From: Pareuzebyella sediminis
GTDB taxonomy: Bacteria; Bacteroidota; Bacteroidia; Flavobacteriales; Flavobacteriaceae
Length of the DNA: 64,000 nt
Assembly: GCF_008367235.1 (NCBI RefSeq)
Contig: NZ_VTZS01000003.1
Span: 434,001 to 498,000 of the forward strand
Direction: 5' to 3'
Shown: positions 55,246 to 63,396 of the stretch, one piece after another
How positions within the stretch are numbered: the first letter of the stretch is position 1
Layout of the letters: the number at the start of each line of letters is the position of its first letter
Made by a program: the position numbers and the translations under genes
Notes under the pieces: generated by a model
Told to the model about the DNA's origin: nothing
The model's database searches: none
Seen by the model: the letters and a program-made list of their open reading frames with translations, nothing else

Positions 55246-56131
55246 AAAAGTTATAAAAATACTCTTTGGTGTTTTTTTGGCGACCCAGGTCTCTTGTAAG
55301 GCACAAAAATCCTCCAGTACCGATTTATTGTCGGAATTTGAGTTTACCAAAGGCATCGAGGGGCCGGCCGTAGACCATACTGGATATCTTTATGCCGTAA
55401 ACTATAAGGAACAAGGTACTATCGGAATAGTAGATGAAAAGGGTAATGCCTCGGTTTTTTTAAAACTTCCCGGTAAAAGCGTGGGAAACGGAATACGTTT
55501 TGATATGGAAGGCAATATGTACATTGCCGATTATGTCGGACACAATGTCTTTCAAGTCAGAAAAGGCACACAAAATCCGGTTGTATGGGCCCATAACAAT
55601 GAAATGAGCCAGCCGAACGATTTGGCTATCGCACCGAACGGCACCATCTATCTAAGTGACCCTAATTGGGCCGAAAATACCGGTAGGATTTGGATGGTAA
55701 CCCAATCAAAAGAAATCGTTCTCTTGGAGGAAGGGATGGGTACCACCAATGGTATCGAAGTGAGCCCTGATGGCAGCAAGCTATACGTGAATGAATCAGT
55801 GCAGCGTAATGTTTGGCAATACGACATCATGGAGGACGGCACACTTAAAAACAAAACAAAATTCATAGCTTTCGAAGACTTTGGCATGGACGGTATGCGC
55901 TGCGATAGTAAGGGGAACCTATATATTACGCGTTACGACAAAGGAACTGTAGCTATTTTTTCCCCTAAAGGAGAGCTCTTAAAAGAGGTGGGTTTAAAGG
56001 GTAAAAAGCCCTCAAATATTTGCTTTGGAGGCAGTAATGGCAAAACCTGTTATGTTACCATGGCCGACAGGGGTTGTTTCGAAATGTTCACCGCCTTACA
56101 CCCAGGAGCTTTTTATGAACGTATACACTAA
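55229..56131 (+). CDS. SMP-30/gluconolactonase-like beta-propeller lipoprotein
   Basis: Six-bladed beta-propeller of the SMP-30 type, 300 aa from the ATG at 55229. This start gives a proper lipoprotein signal (SSSTRKVIKILFGVF, then ATQVSC with the lipobox cysteine). The longer frame from 55148 would place a non-signal extension inside the MBL gene. Blade motifs are IADYVGHNVFQV, PNDLAIAPNGTIYLSDP and GIEVSPDGSKLYVNES, and the N and D residues of the calcium site are plausible. Likely a lactonase or sugar-acid hydrolase in the periplasm. It lies 14 nt before the subtilase gene. Confidence 0.85.
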   Translation: MSSSTRKVIKILFGVFLATQVSCKAQKSSSTDLLSEFEFTKGIEGPAVDHTGYLYAVNYKEQGTIGIVDEKGNASVFLKLPGKSVGNGIRFDMEGNMYIADYVGHNVFQVRKGTQNPVVWAHNNEMSQPNDLAIAPNGTIYLSDPNWAENTGRIWMVTQSKEIVLLEEGMGTTNGIEVSPDGSKLYVNESVQRNVWQYDIMEDGTLKNKTKFIAFEDFGMDGMRCDSKGNLYITRYDKGTVAIFSPKGELLKEVGLKGKKPSNICFGGSNGKTCYVTMADRGCFEMFTALHPGAFYERIH

Positions 56132-56145
56132 CTTAATTCAATACT

Positions 56146-57777
56146 ATGACACGAATTTTTGCAAAATCGATTTTGGGTTTCTCCGCTGCTATTTTCCTTA
56201 CGGGATGCGGCTCTACTGCCTTGGTATCGACCCCCATTGAAAATATTGATACTACGCCCTTAAAGATATCGGACTTGACCGATGCCGAAAAAGAAAATTG
56301 GGGCCACCTCGATTTGGTGTCCGATACCATACCCGGCATGAGCGTTGATAAAGCTTACGCGGATATCATTAAAAATAAAAAAGGTGACAAGGTTATTGTC
56401 GCCGTACTGGATTCAGGTATCGACCTAAACCACGAAGACCTTGATGATGTTCTTTGGACCAACAAGGGAGAAAAGCCCGGTGACGGAAAAGACAATGATG
56501 GTAATGGCTATATCGACGATATTCACGGATATAATTTCTTAGGGGAATCGTACGACGAACAGTTAGAGGCCGCACGTATCGTAAAGCTTAAACTTGGGGA
56601 TGCCGCCCTTCAGTCAAGGGCAAAGGCAGAAGTAGATACGGAGTATGCCGAGGCACTACAAAACAAAGAGCGGTACGAACAAATATTTCAAGCTGTCAAA
56701 GATGCCGATGCCGCCGTTAAAAAAGAATTGGGGAAAACCGAATATACTAAGGAAGACTTAGCTGCCATCAAGCCAAAAACCGAGGCCATGCAGCGAAATA
56801 TAGGTATTTTGACCCAAATGTTCACGTACGAGGATAGCATTGCAGAGGTAATCAAGCAACTTGAAGAAGGCATAACCCACTTTTCGGATCAAATTAACTA
56901 TAATTATAATGTTGATTTCAATGGTCGAAAGGTCGTAGGTGACAACCCCTATGACATTAACGACCTGGGGTATGGCAACGGAAATCCAAAAAACCGTGTT
57001 GAAGATGAGAGCCACGGCACTCATGTGGCCGGTATTATCGCTGCCGAACGTAATAATGGCATCGGTGTTAACGGAGTGGCGAACAATGTCGAGATTATGA
57101 GTATACGCGCCGTACCGAACGGAGATGAATACGATAAGGATATTGCATTGGGCATTCGTTATGCCGTCGATAACGGTGCGAAAATAATTAACGGTAGTTT
57201 TGGCAAAGCCTTTTCACCCAATGCACAATGGGTCTATGATGCCCTCAAATATGCGGCAGACAATGATGTACTTTTTGTTCATGCCGCGGGAAACTCCGGG
57301 GAGAATTTAGATGATCCGGCGAATCCAAACTTTCCGAACGACCAGATTAACAATGGTGCCGAAATATCCGACAATGTAATTACCGTGGGGGCATTGTCAT
57401 CTAAGTATGGGTCTGAAATGGTGGCATCCTTTTCAAATTATGGTCATATTAATGTGGATGTTTTTGCCCCTGGTGATGAGATATACTCTTCGATGCCGGG
57501 AAACAATTATGAATTTCAAGGCGGTACGTCGATGGCGGCTCCAGCCGTGGCCGGGGTAGCTGCCCTGATTCGCTCGTATTATCCTAAACTAAGCGCTTCG
57601 GAGGTAAAGCATATTATTATGAAATCAGGCCTGTCACCAAGAAGTCCCGTCATTTTAGGGGGAGACCCATCCAAAACAGCAAAACTAGGTGAAATCTCTG
57701 TCTCAGGAAATATCGTCAATGCCTATAACGCCTTGATTATGGCGGATAACGTTTCCCGAGGAAAAATCAAATTATAG
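56146..57777 (+). CDS. Subtilisin-like serine protease (S8), lipoprotein
   Basis: Exported protease of 543 aa with lipobox ending at C21 (FLTGC). The catalytic triad is D89 (VAVLDSGID), H290 (SHGTHVAG) and S462 (GGTSMAAP), with oxyanion N383 (AAGNSGE). About 200 residues separate D and H, far more than in subtilisin. The extra part (about 134-268) is mostly helical and includes a Glu/Lys-rich coil. It forms a cluster with the SMP-30 gene 14 nt before and the M1 peptidase 6 nt after. Confidence 0.94.
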   Translation: MTRIFAKSILGFSAAIFLTGCGSTALVSTPIENIDTTPLKISDLTDAEKENWGHLDLVSDTIPGMSVDKAYADIIKNKKGDKVIVAVLDSGIDLNHEDLDDVLWTNKGEKPGDGKDNDGNGYIDDIHGYNFLGESYDEQLEAARIVKLKLGDAALQSRAKAEVDTEYAEALQNKERYEQIFQAVKDADAAVKKELGKTEYTKEDLAAIKPKTEAMQRNIGILTQMFTYEDSIAEVIKQLEEGITHFSDQINYNYNVDFNGRKVVGDNPYDINDLGYGNGNPKNRVEDESHGTHVAGIIAAERNNGIGVNGVANNVEIMSIRAVPNGDEYDKDIALGIRYAVDNGAKIINGSFGKAFSPNAQWVYDALKYAADNDVLFVHAAGNSGENLDDPANPNFPNDQINNGAEISDNVITVGALSSKYGSEMVASFSNYGHINVDVFAPGDEIYSSMPGNNYEFQGGTSMAAPAVAGVAALIRSYYPKLSASEVKHIIMKSGLSPRSPVILGGDPSKTAKLGEISVSGNIVNAYNALIMADNVSRGKIKL

Positions 57778-57783
57778 TGTATT

Positions 57784-59634
57784 ATGAAGATTTTTTTTTC
57801 AAGCTTATTACTGCTCGTTACGACCTCTTTGGTTGCCCAAAACAGTACCTATTGGCAACAGCACGTAGATTATACAATGGAAGTTACCATGAATGTGGAG
57901 AACTATCAATATACGGGTACTCAAAAACTGGTTTACACCAATAATTCGCCAGACGAACTTTCCCGTGTATATTACCATCTTTTTTTTAATGCGTTTCAGC
58001 CAGGGAGTGAAATGGATATTCGTTTACAGCACGTACCGGATCCCGATGGGCGCATGATGACTTCTGAAAACACTAGTAGAATTGCAGGGCTAGCAGAGGA
58101 GGAAATTGGGTATATACATCCTACATCGCTATTACAAGACGGGGAAGAAGTCGGCTATGTCGAAGAGGGTACCGTGTTGGTAGTAGAGTTGGCCAAGCCA
58201 ATTCCTTCTGGAGGAAAGACCACCTTTGATATGGTTTTCAGGGGGCAAGTACCCCTACAAATTCGTCGCTCGGGCCGAAATAATGCAGAAGGGGTCGCCC
58301 TTTCAATGAGCCAGTGGTACCCAAAAATGGCAGAATACGATTTTGAAGGCTGGCATGCCGATCCATATATTGCCCGAGAGTTTCATGGTGTTTGGGGCAA
58401 TTTTGACGTGAAGCTGACTATCGATAAAGACTACGTTGTAGGCGGGAGCGGTTACCTCCAAAACCCGCAGGAAATCGGGCACGGCTATGAAGCACCGGGA
58501 ACGAAGGTCAAAAAACAACGGGGAAAGACCTTGACTTGGCATTTCAAGGCTCCAAAAGTACACGATTTCATGTGGGCAGCCGATCCTGAATATCTGCACG
58601 ACACCCTTCGTGTGGAAAATGGGCCTATGTTACATTTCCTGTATAAAAATAATGATGAGATTATTGACAATTGGAAAAAATTACAGCCCAAAACGGCAGA
58701 GCTTATGCGGTTTTTTAATACTAATATAGGCCTTTACCCATACGACCAATACTCGGTAATACAGGGCGGTGACGGAGGTATGGAATATGCCATGTCGACT
58801 TTGATTACGGGAGAAAGAAAATTTGAAAGCCTTGTTGGGGTTACCGCACATGAAATGGCGCATTCTTGGTTTCAGCACGTGCTGGCCAACAACGAATCAA
58901 AACATGAATGGATGGACGAGGGGTTCACCACCTTTATTTCGACCTTGGCCATGAATGAAATAATGCAGCAAGGGAAGCAAAATCCCTTTGAAAATTCATA
59001 CAAAGGCTATTACAATTTGGTAAAATCGGGTAAAGAGCAGCCCCAGTCGACCCACGCCGACCGATACGACCTCAACTTTGCCTATAGTATTGCGGCCTAT
59101 AGCAAAGGATCCATTTTTTTATCGCAATTGGGCTATATTATCGGACAGGATAAACTGATGGAAACGCTACGTAAATATTATGAAGATTACAAATTCAAGC
59201 ACCCAACACCCAATGACATCAAGAGAACTGCCGAAAAAGTTTCGGGCATGGAGCTTGACTGGTATCTTACCGATTGGACCGAAACCACAAATACAATAGA
59301 CTATGGTATAGAAGAAGTAATCTCCGAGGGCAGTAAAACGAAGGTCAAACTGAATCGTAAGGGATTGATGCCCATGCCTTTGGACATTCTTGTTGTTTAT
59401 AATGATGGTACCCAAGAAACCTATTATGCGCCCCTTCGAATGATGTACGGCCAAAAAGATAACCCTTATCCGCAGCTAGAACGAACTGTTTTGGACGATT
59501 GGCCGTGGGCCTACCCGAGCTACGAATTTAGTATAGACAAACCTCTTCAAAGTATTAAGGGGATAATGCTAGACCCATCTCAACTAATGGCCGACATCAA
59601 TCAGGAGGATAATGTTTGGCAACCGGCTCCCTGA
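57784..59634 (+). CDS. M1-family zinc aminopeptidase, secreted
   Basis: Metallopeptidase of 616 aa with a signal peptide cut near residue 19 (SLVAQ). The zinc site is H356-E357-M-A-H360 plus E379 (WMDEGFT), and GGMEYAM (331-337) replaces the GAMEN exopeptidase motif. A beta-sandwich N-terminal domain (about 20-230) precedes the catalytic domain. It follows the S8 protease by 6 nt, so the two peptidases are co-expressed and may act in sequence on exported peptides. Its stop lies 2 nt from that of the convergent deacylase gene. Confidence 0.94.
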   Translation: MKIFFSSLLLLVTTSLVAQNSTYWQQHVDYTMEVTMNVENYQYTGTQKLVYTNNSPDELSRVYYHLFFNAFQPGSEMDIRLQHVPDPDGRMMTSENTSRIAGLAEEEIGYIHPTSLLQDGEEVGYVEEGTVLVVELAKPIPSGGKTTFDMVFRGQVPLQIRRSGRNNAEGVALSMSQWYPKMAEYDFEGWHADPYIAREFHGVWGNFDVKLTIDKDYVVGGSGYLQNPQEIGHGYEAPGTKVKKQRGKTLTWHFKAPKVHDFMWAADPEYLHDTLRVENGPMLHFLYKNNDEIIDNWKKLQPKTAELMRFFNTNIGLYPYDQYSVIQGGDGGMEYAMSTLITGERKFESLVGVTAHEMAHSWFQHVLANNESKHEWMDEGFTTFISTLAMNEIMQQGKQNPFENSYKGYYNLVKSGKEQPQSTHADRYDLNFAYSIAAYSKGSIFLSQLGYIIGQDKLMETLRKYYEDYKFKHPTPNDIKRTAEKVSGMELDWYLTDWTETTNTIDYGIEEVISEGSKTKVKLNRKGLMPMPLDILVVYNDGTQETYYAPLRMMYGQKDNPYPQLERTVLDDWPWAYPSYEFSIDKPLQSIKGIMLDPSQLMADINQEDNVWQPAP

Positions 59635-59636
59635 GC

Positions 59637-60836
59637 TCAATACCATTTTTCACCCTTGTAAATTTCATTTTTGGCTGCACGCTCCCTATTGTTCATTAAA
59701 AAGTGACTCTCATCCTTTTCACGATTACGATACCCTAATAGATGAAAAAAAGGTTTCGTGAAGAAGCGTGCTGTGTTCAAATCTACCAAAAGAGACTTTT
59801 TGGTATTATCGCTCCAAGAGATTCCGGGTAGAAGGGTTAAAAAGCTGTCTAACCTGATTTTTCGAAAAAATGTGGACAACCACAAGGCCCACCTTGGGGT
59901 TCTTCGTAGTACAAAAAATGCATCTTCACCCTGTTCTTGATACAATGGCATGAATAGAATACAGTTATGCGCTGCTTGTATTTGCCGTCCATTAAGCTGT
60001 CCTAGAAAAGTTCCTTTTTTAATAGACTGGAAATTTTCAAATCCCGAATTCATGATAAATTGATCATTCGCCGTCAACACCTCGCGATGGGTTACCTCGT
60101 AGAATTCGTTCATATCGCCAACCGATTGCTGCAACTGCATGTAGAAGTTCCTAAAATCGGGAACATCATTTTCGTTCAATAATCCAGTCAATACCAAGCT
60201 CAACCATAAGAAAGACCGAGCGTTGCATATCGCAACTTCCCCATTGTGCTGACCCGACTCAAAACCTAACGACACATAGCCAAGTTCGTTCATATGGCTT
60301 AAAAGCGGTCCGTTGATATATTCCTCAATGCCCAAAACGATGGGTACTGGAAAATTCTGTGAAAATTTGCGGTTAATCAACGCATCGTTTATGGTAATAA
60401 ATGGAATGGTCTGGCTCGACGTGGTATGAAGGTCGATAAAATAAAATGGAGGTTCGGCTCTCCTCAATAACTGATGGACCAGCGTATGTAGTTCTATCAG
60501 TTCGGCCTCTTCGGAGGTCTGTTCTTTCTTATCCTTACAAAGGATATTCTCAATGCTTTCAGGTGTCCATAACCGATTGAGGTCTTGAACTATGAAACGT
60601 TTACCCACCTGCTGAGCGGGTAGGTTACCGCGAATGCCGATCACCGTACCCTTTATCGCATAGTTCCCTCGGACCAATTCTTCAAACACCCGTTCCAATG
60701 CCCTTACCCCTGCAAGTTCATTGCCATGAATTCCTCCAAAACACACCAAGGTAGGCCCTTTCAGGTTTCCTTTGACTTCACCGATAATTCTTTTGGCGGC
60801 GCTATTTATGTGTATCTCCCCAACATCTTCTGTCAT
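59637..60836 (-). CDS. Succinylglutamate desuccinylase/aspartoacylase-family deacylase
   Basis: Zinc-dependent deacylase of the M14-like AstE/AspA group, 399 aa from the ATG at 60836 (a GTG 15 nt further up also exists). Zinc ligands are H37 and E40 in FGGIHGNELAG, and the third is the histidine of FIDLHTTSS (near residue 139). It is longer than AstE (about 320 aa). The ATG lies 4 nt after the stop of the GCS2-CBS gene, so the pair is co-translated. It probably cleaves an N-acyl or gamma-glutamyl amide, perhaps the product of its neighbour. Confidence 0.85.
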   Translation of the reverse strand: MTEDVGEIHINSAAKRIIGEVKGNLKGPTLVCFGGIHGNELAGVRALERVFEELVRGNYAIKGTVIGIRGNLPAQQVGKRFIVQDLNRLWTPESIENILCKDKKEQTSEEAELIELHTLVHQLLRRAEPPFYFIDLHTTSSQTIPFITINDALINRKFSQNFPVPIVLGIEEYINGPLLSHMNELGYVSLGFESGQHNGEVAICNARSFLWLSLVLTGLLNENDVPDFRNFYMQLQQSVGDMNEFYEVTHREVLTANDQFIMNSGFENFQSIKKGTFLGQLNGRQIQAAHNCILFMPLYQEQGEDAFFVLRRTPRWALWLSTFFRKIRLDSFLTLLPGISWSDNTKKSLLVDLNTARFFTKPFFHLLGYRNREKDESHFLMNNRERAAKNEIYKGEKWY

Positions 60837-60840
60837 AGTC

Positions 60841-62691
60841 TTAGAAATCACGATTTGTCAGGATTCCTATCAGTTTTTTACCCTGAACTACCGGAAGACA
60901 ATGAATCCCATGGTCTTCCATTGCCTTTTTTGCTTCATCAATCGTAACATCGGGGCCCGTAGTAATCAAGTCGGTCTTCATGTGTTCTATTACACTTTCC
61001 CCCAAGTTATTCTTGTGACTTGAAAGCTCATCCAAATCCGACCAAGTTAATAATCCGACCAGATCAAACCGTTCGTTCATTACGGGAATATGGTGGATGT
61101 TTTTCCATTGCATCATTTTCAGTACCAAGGCCGCGCTATCATGGTGTTGGGCGGTAATGATTTTCGTGCTCATATAGTGCCTGACCAGTTTCCTCTTGTG
61201 CTTTGATCTAGGCCTACTTGGAGTCGCCAGTTGCCACGCATCGACCGTATAACCCTTTTGTTCCCTGGCGTACATGGTCTCAATGAGTCGGTGTAAGGCA
61301 TCAGTAGGTTTCGCATTCTCCATGAGCTTCCTATAACTTAAAACCATCCAGCGTGAAGCATTCATTCCCATAATCCGCCTTTCTATAATAGAAAGATATT
61401 TCTCCACATCTTCAGGGGCTACTTTCAATTTATAAAGCCCCTTATAGGCCATGGGTAGAAAATGGTCGAGAAGTAGTTCTTTGCTTGTAAGCAATTCCCC
61501 ATTCCAATAAAATTGGGTCGCCATGCCATATCTCGCCGCACTGTAAAAATTGGTTTTAATGTCTTTAAAGGACTGTTGGGTCTCAATATTATCGAACTCT
61601 TTTGGCCTGCCCCTCATCACCCCTACCCAAAACATTAGATTAGCAATTTCATCGGCTGTAGTCGGCCCCGAGGGCAGATATCGGTTTTCGATGCGTACAT
61701 GGGGCTTTCCATTGGTAACACCATAGCACACCCTGTTCCATTTATATACCGTGCCGTTATGTAGATTCAAGGCTCTTAACTTAGGAACCCTTCCTGTCTT
61801 TAAATATTGGGTGCTTGCACTATCAAAGTCGGTCGTCAATAAACTTGGAAAACTAACAATATTATCCTTAAAAAAATCAACGATACTTCCTGTAACCCAT
61901 TCTTTTCCAAAACCGACCCTCGCCTCACGCTGATCAATAATAAACGTGCTCGGCCGCATATCAACGCTCTGGGTGAAAAGGGCTATGCGTGTCTCTTGCC
62001 ATAGTTCCCGGCCCATTAATAATGGTGAATTTGCGCAAATAGCCAAAATAGGACCGGAAATGGCCTGTGCCCAATTATAACTATTGGCAAAATCATTAAC
62101 ATCAATTTGTAAATGGCCTTGAAAACTGGTATTACATCCTTCAAAAAGAATGGAATCGTGACGCAAATTAAGCTCATCCACCCCTTTGATATGCAGTTCA
62201 AGATTATCACCGCGTACTTCACGAATGGTTTCATCAAGTACCTTATACCGTTCTATAGGCGTCATGTAATTCTTTTTCAAGTGCCGTGAATCGATACTTG
62301 GCAAAATACCGGTGAGTACTACCTTTAGACCATATTTGGCCGCCTCTGTTCGGGCCTTGCCCATCAAATAGTCCAGATGGGCGTGCATTTTAGAGAAGCA
62401 TTCTCCTGAAAGCGATAAGGGTTCCAGGTTTGCTTCCAAATTATAGCGTGCAAGCTCGGTGGTAAAAAACCGGCCATCAAGACCTTTTAAGACTTCAACC
62501 GCTAGTTCAGCCGGCTCCCATGTCTCGTTAACAAGACAAAATTCCTGTTCCGCACCTATTCGAATAGGGGAACTCTCAAACATATTTTGGTCCGACATAC
62601 GTTGTAAGGCCTCGAGATCATCTAATAAATGCTTTAGATATTCAGCCTTTGCAGTACTTCCCTTTAGCTTTTTTACACTATGTTCGCCCAC
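60841..62691 (-). CDS. GCS2-family glutamate-cysteine ligase-like protein fused to CBS domains
   Basis: Amidoligase of the YbdK/GCS2 type (about residues 1-480) with two C-terminal CBS domains (about 485-616, HYMSTKIITAQHHDSAALVLK and TGPDVTIDEAKKAMEDHG). RIGAEQEFCLV (near 45) and HIKGVDELNLRHDS are family motifs for ATP and glutamate binding. I take the GTG at 62691 (VGEHSVKK) as start, giving 616 aa; the open frame runs back to a TTG at 62757 but those residues do not fit the family. CBS domains usually sense adenylates. It is followed at 4 nt by the deacylase gene. Confidence 0.85.
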   Translation of the reverse strand: MGEHSVKKLKGSTAKAEYLKHLLDDLEALQRMSDQNMFESSPIRIGAEQEFCLVNETWEPAELAVEVLKGLDGRFFTTELARYNLEANLEPLSLSGECFSKMHAHLDYLMGKARTEAAKYGLKVVLTGILPSIDSRHLKKNYMTPIERYKVLDETIREVRGDNLELHIKGVDELNLRHDSILFEGCNTSFQGHLQIDVNDFANSYNWAQAISGPILAICANSPLLMGRELWQETRIALFTQSVDMRPSTFIIDQREARVGFGKEWVTGSIVDFFKDNIVSFPSLLTTDFDSASTQYLKTGRVPKLRALNLHNGTVYKWNRVCYGVTNGKPHVRIENRYLPSGPTTADEIANLMFWVGVMRGRPKEFDNIETQQSFKDIKTNFYSAARYGMATQFYWNGELLTSKELLLDHFLPMAYKGLYKLKVAPEDVEKYLSIIERRIMGMNASRWMVLSYRKLMENAKPTDALHRLIETMYAREQKGYTVDAWQLATPSRPRSKHKRKLVRHYMSTKIITAQHHDSAALVLKMMQWKNIHHIPVMNERFDLVGLLTWSDLDELSSHKNNLGESVIEHMKTDLITTGPDVTIDEAKKAMEDHGIHCLPVVQGKKLIGILTNRDF

Positions 62692-62942
62692 ATTGAAGTT
62701 CTTAGCCTCACACCAAAAACTCTTGGCATGAACGTCGAAGATAGCTCTGGACAACAAAAATAACTATGACAAAAATCATACGCTATACCCACTTGGCCAT
62801 AATACCAAAATCTACCCCTACAGCTCCCATTTAAAGCATCTTAATAGGTCTATACTGGGCCAAAGCTCATTCAAACAAAGGAAATAGAAGCTTTAAGCAG
62901 GATATTTGCGCATTATCAAAACGAACCAAGGCAATCATTAGC

Positions 62943-62950
62943 TAAATTTG
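62943..62950 (+). promoter_or_regulatory. -7 box directly upstream of rnpA
   Basis: TAAATTTG matches TAnnTTTG exactly. Its last base is only 6 nt from the A of the rnpA ATG. No TTG occurs 17-23 nt before it. If used, the mRNA would be leaderless or nearly so. Confidence 0.4.
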
Positions 62951-62955
62951 CCACC

Positions 62956-63333
62956 ATGCGGTATGCATTTCCAAAAAAAGAAAAACTTAAAAGCAAAAAG
63001 TTGATCGACCTTCTATTTGAAGAGGGAAAATCGGTGTCAGTCTACCCGATAAAGCTCATTTACCTTCGTACGGCTTTACCAGAAAACGTTAGAATTCAGG
63101 CAGGTGTGACTGTATCAAAAAAAAACTTTAAAAGTGCTGTAAGACGAAATCGTATCAAACGATTACTTCGAGAAAGTTACCGGCTTAACAAAGGTCAGGT
63201 TTTTAACAATAGTGATGATACTTTTGCGTTTCTATTTTTATATCTTGGGAAAGAGATGCCGAATTTCGGTGAAATAGCCCCGAAAATGGTAGAACTCCTC
63301 CATAAATTTTTAGTCAAAGAGAAAACTCATTAA
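62956..63333 (+). CDS. rnpA: Ribonuclease P protein component
   Basis: Protein subunit of RNase P, 125 aa, which supports the RNA in cleaving tRNA 5' leaders. The RNR motif region VRRNRIKRLLRESYRLNKG (near residue 54-72) and the basic start RYAFPKKEKLKSKK are diagnostic. It is followed 63 nt downstream by an S41 protease gene, a frequent pair in Flavobacteriaceae. dnaA and rpmH are not adjacent. Confidence 0.95.
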   Translation: MRYAFPKKEKLKSKKLIDLLFEEGKSVSVYPIKLIYLRTALPENVRIQAGVTVSKKNFKSAVRRNRIKRLLRESYRLNKGQVFNNSDDTFAFLFLYLGKEMPNFGEIAPKMVELLHKFLVKEKTH

Positions 63334-63396
63334 GATTCCTTTTTATACTTTTTTTGAAAGACCAAAAAGGAAACCTATCAAACCTGTTCACTACAC

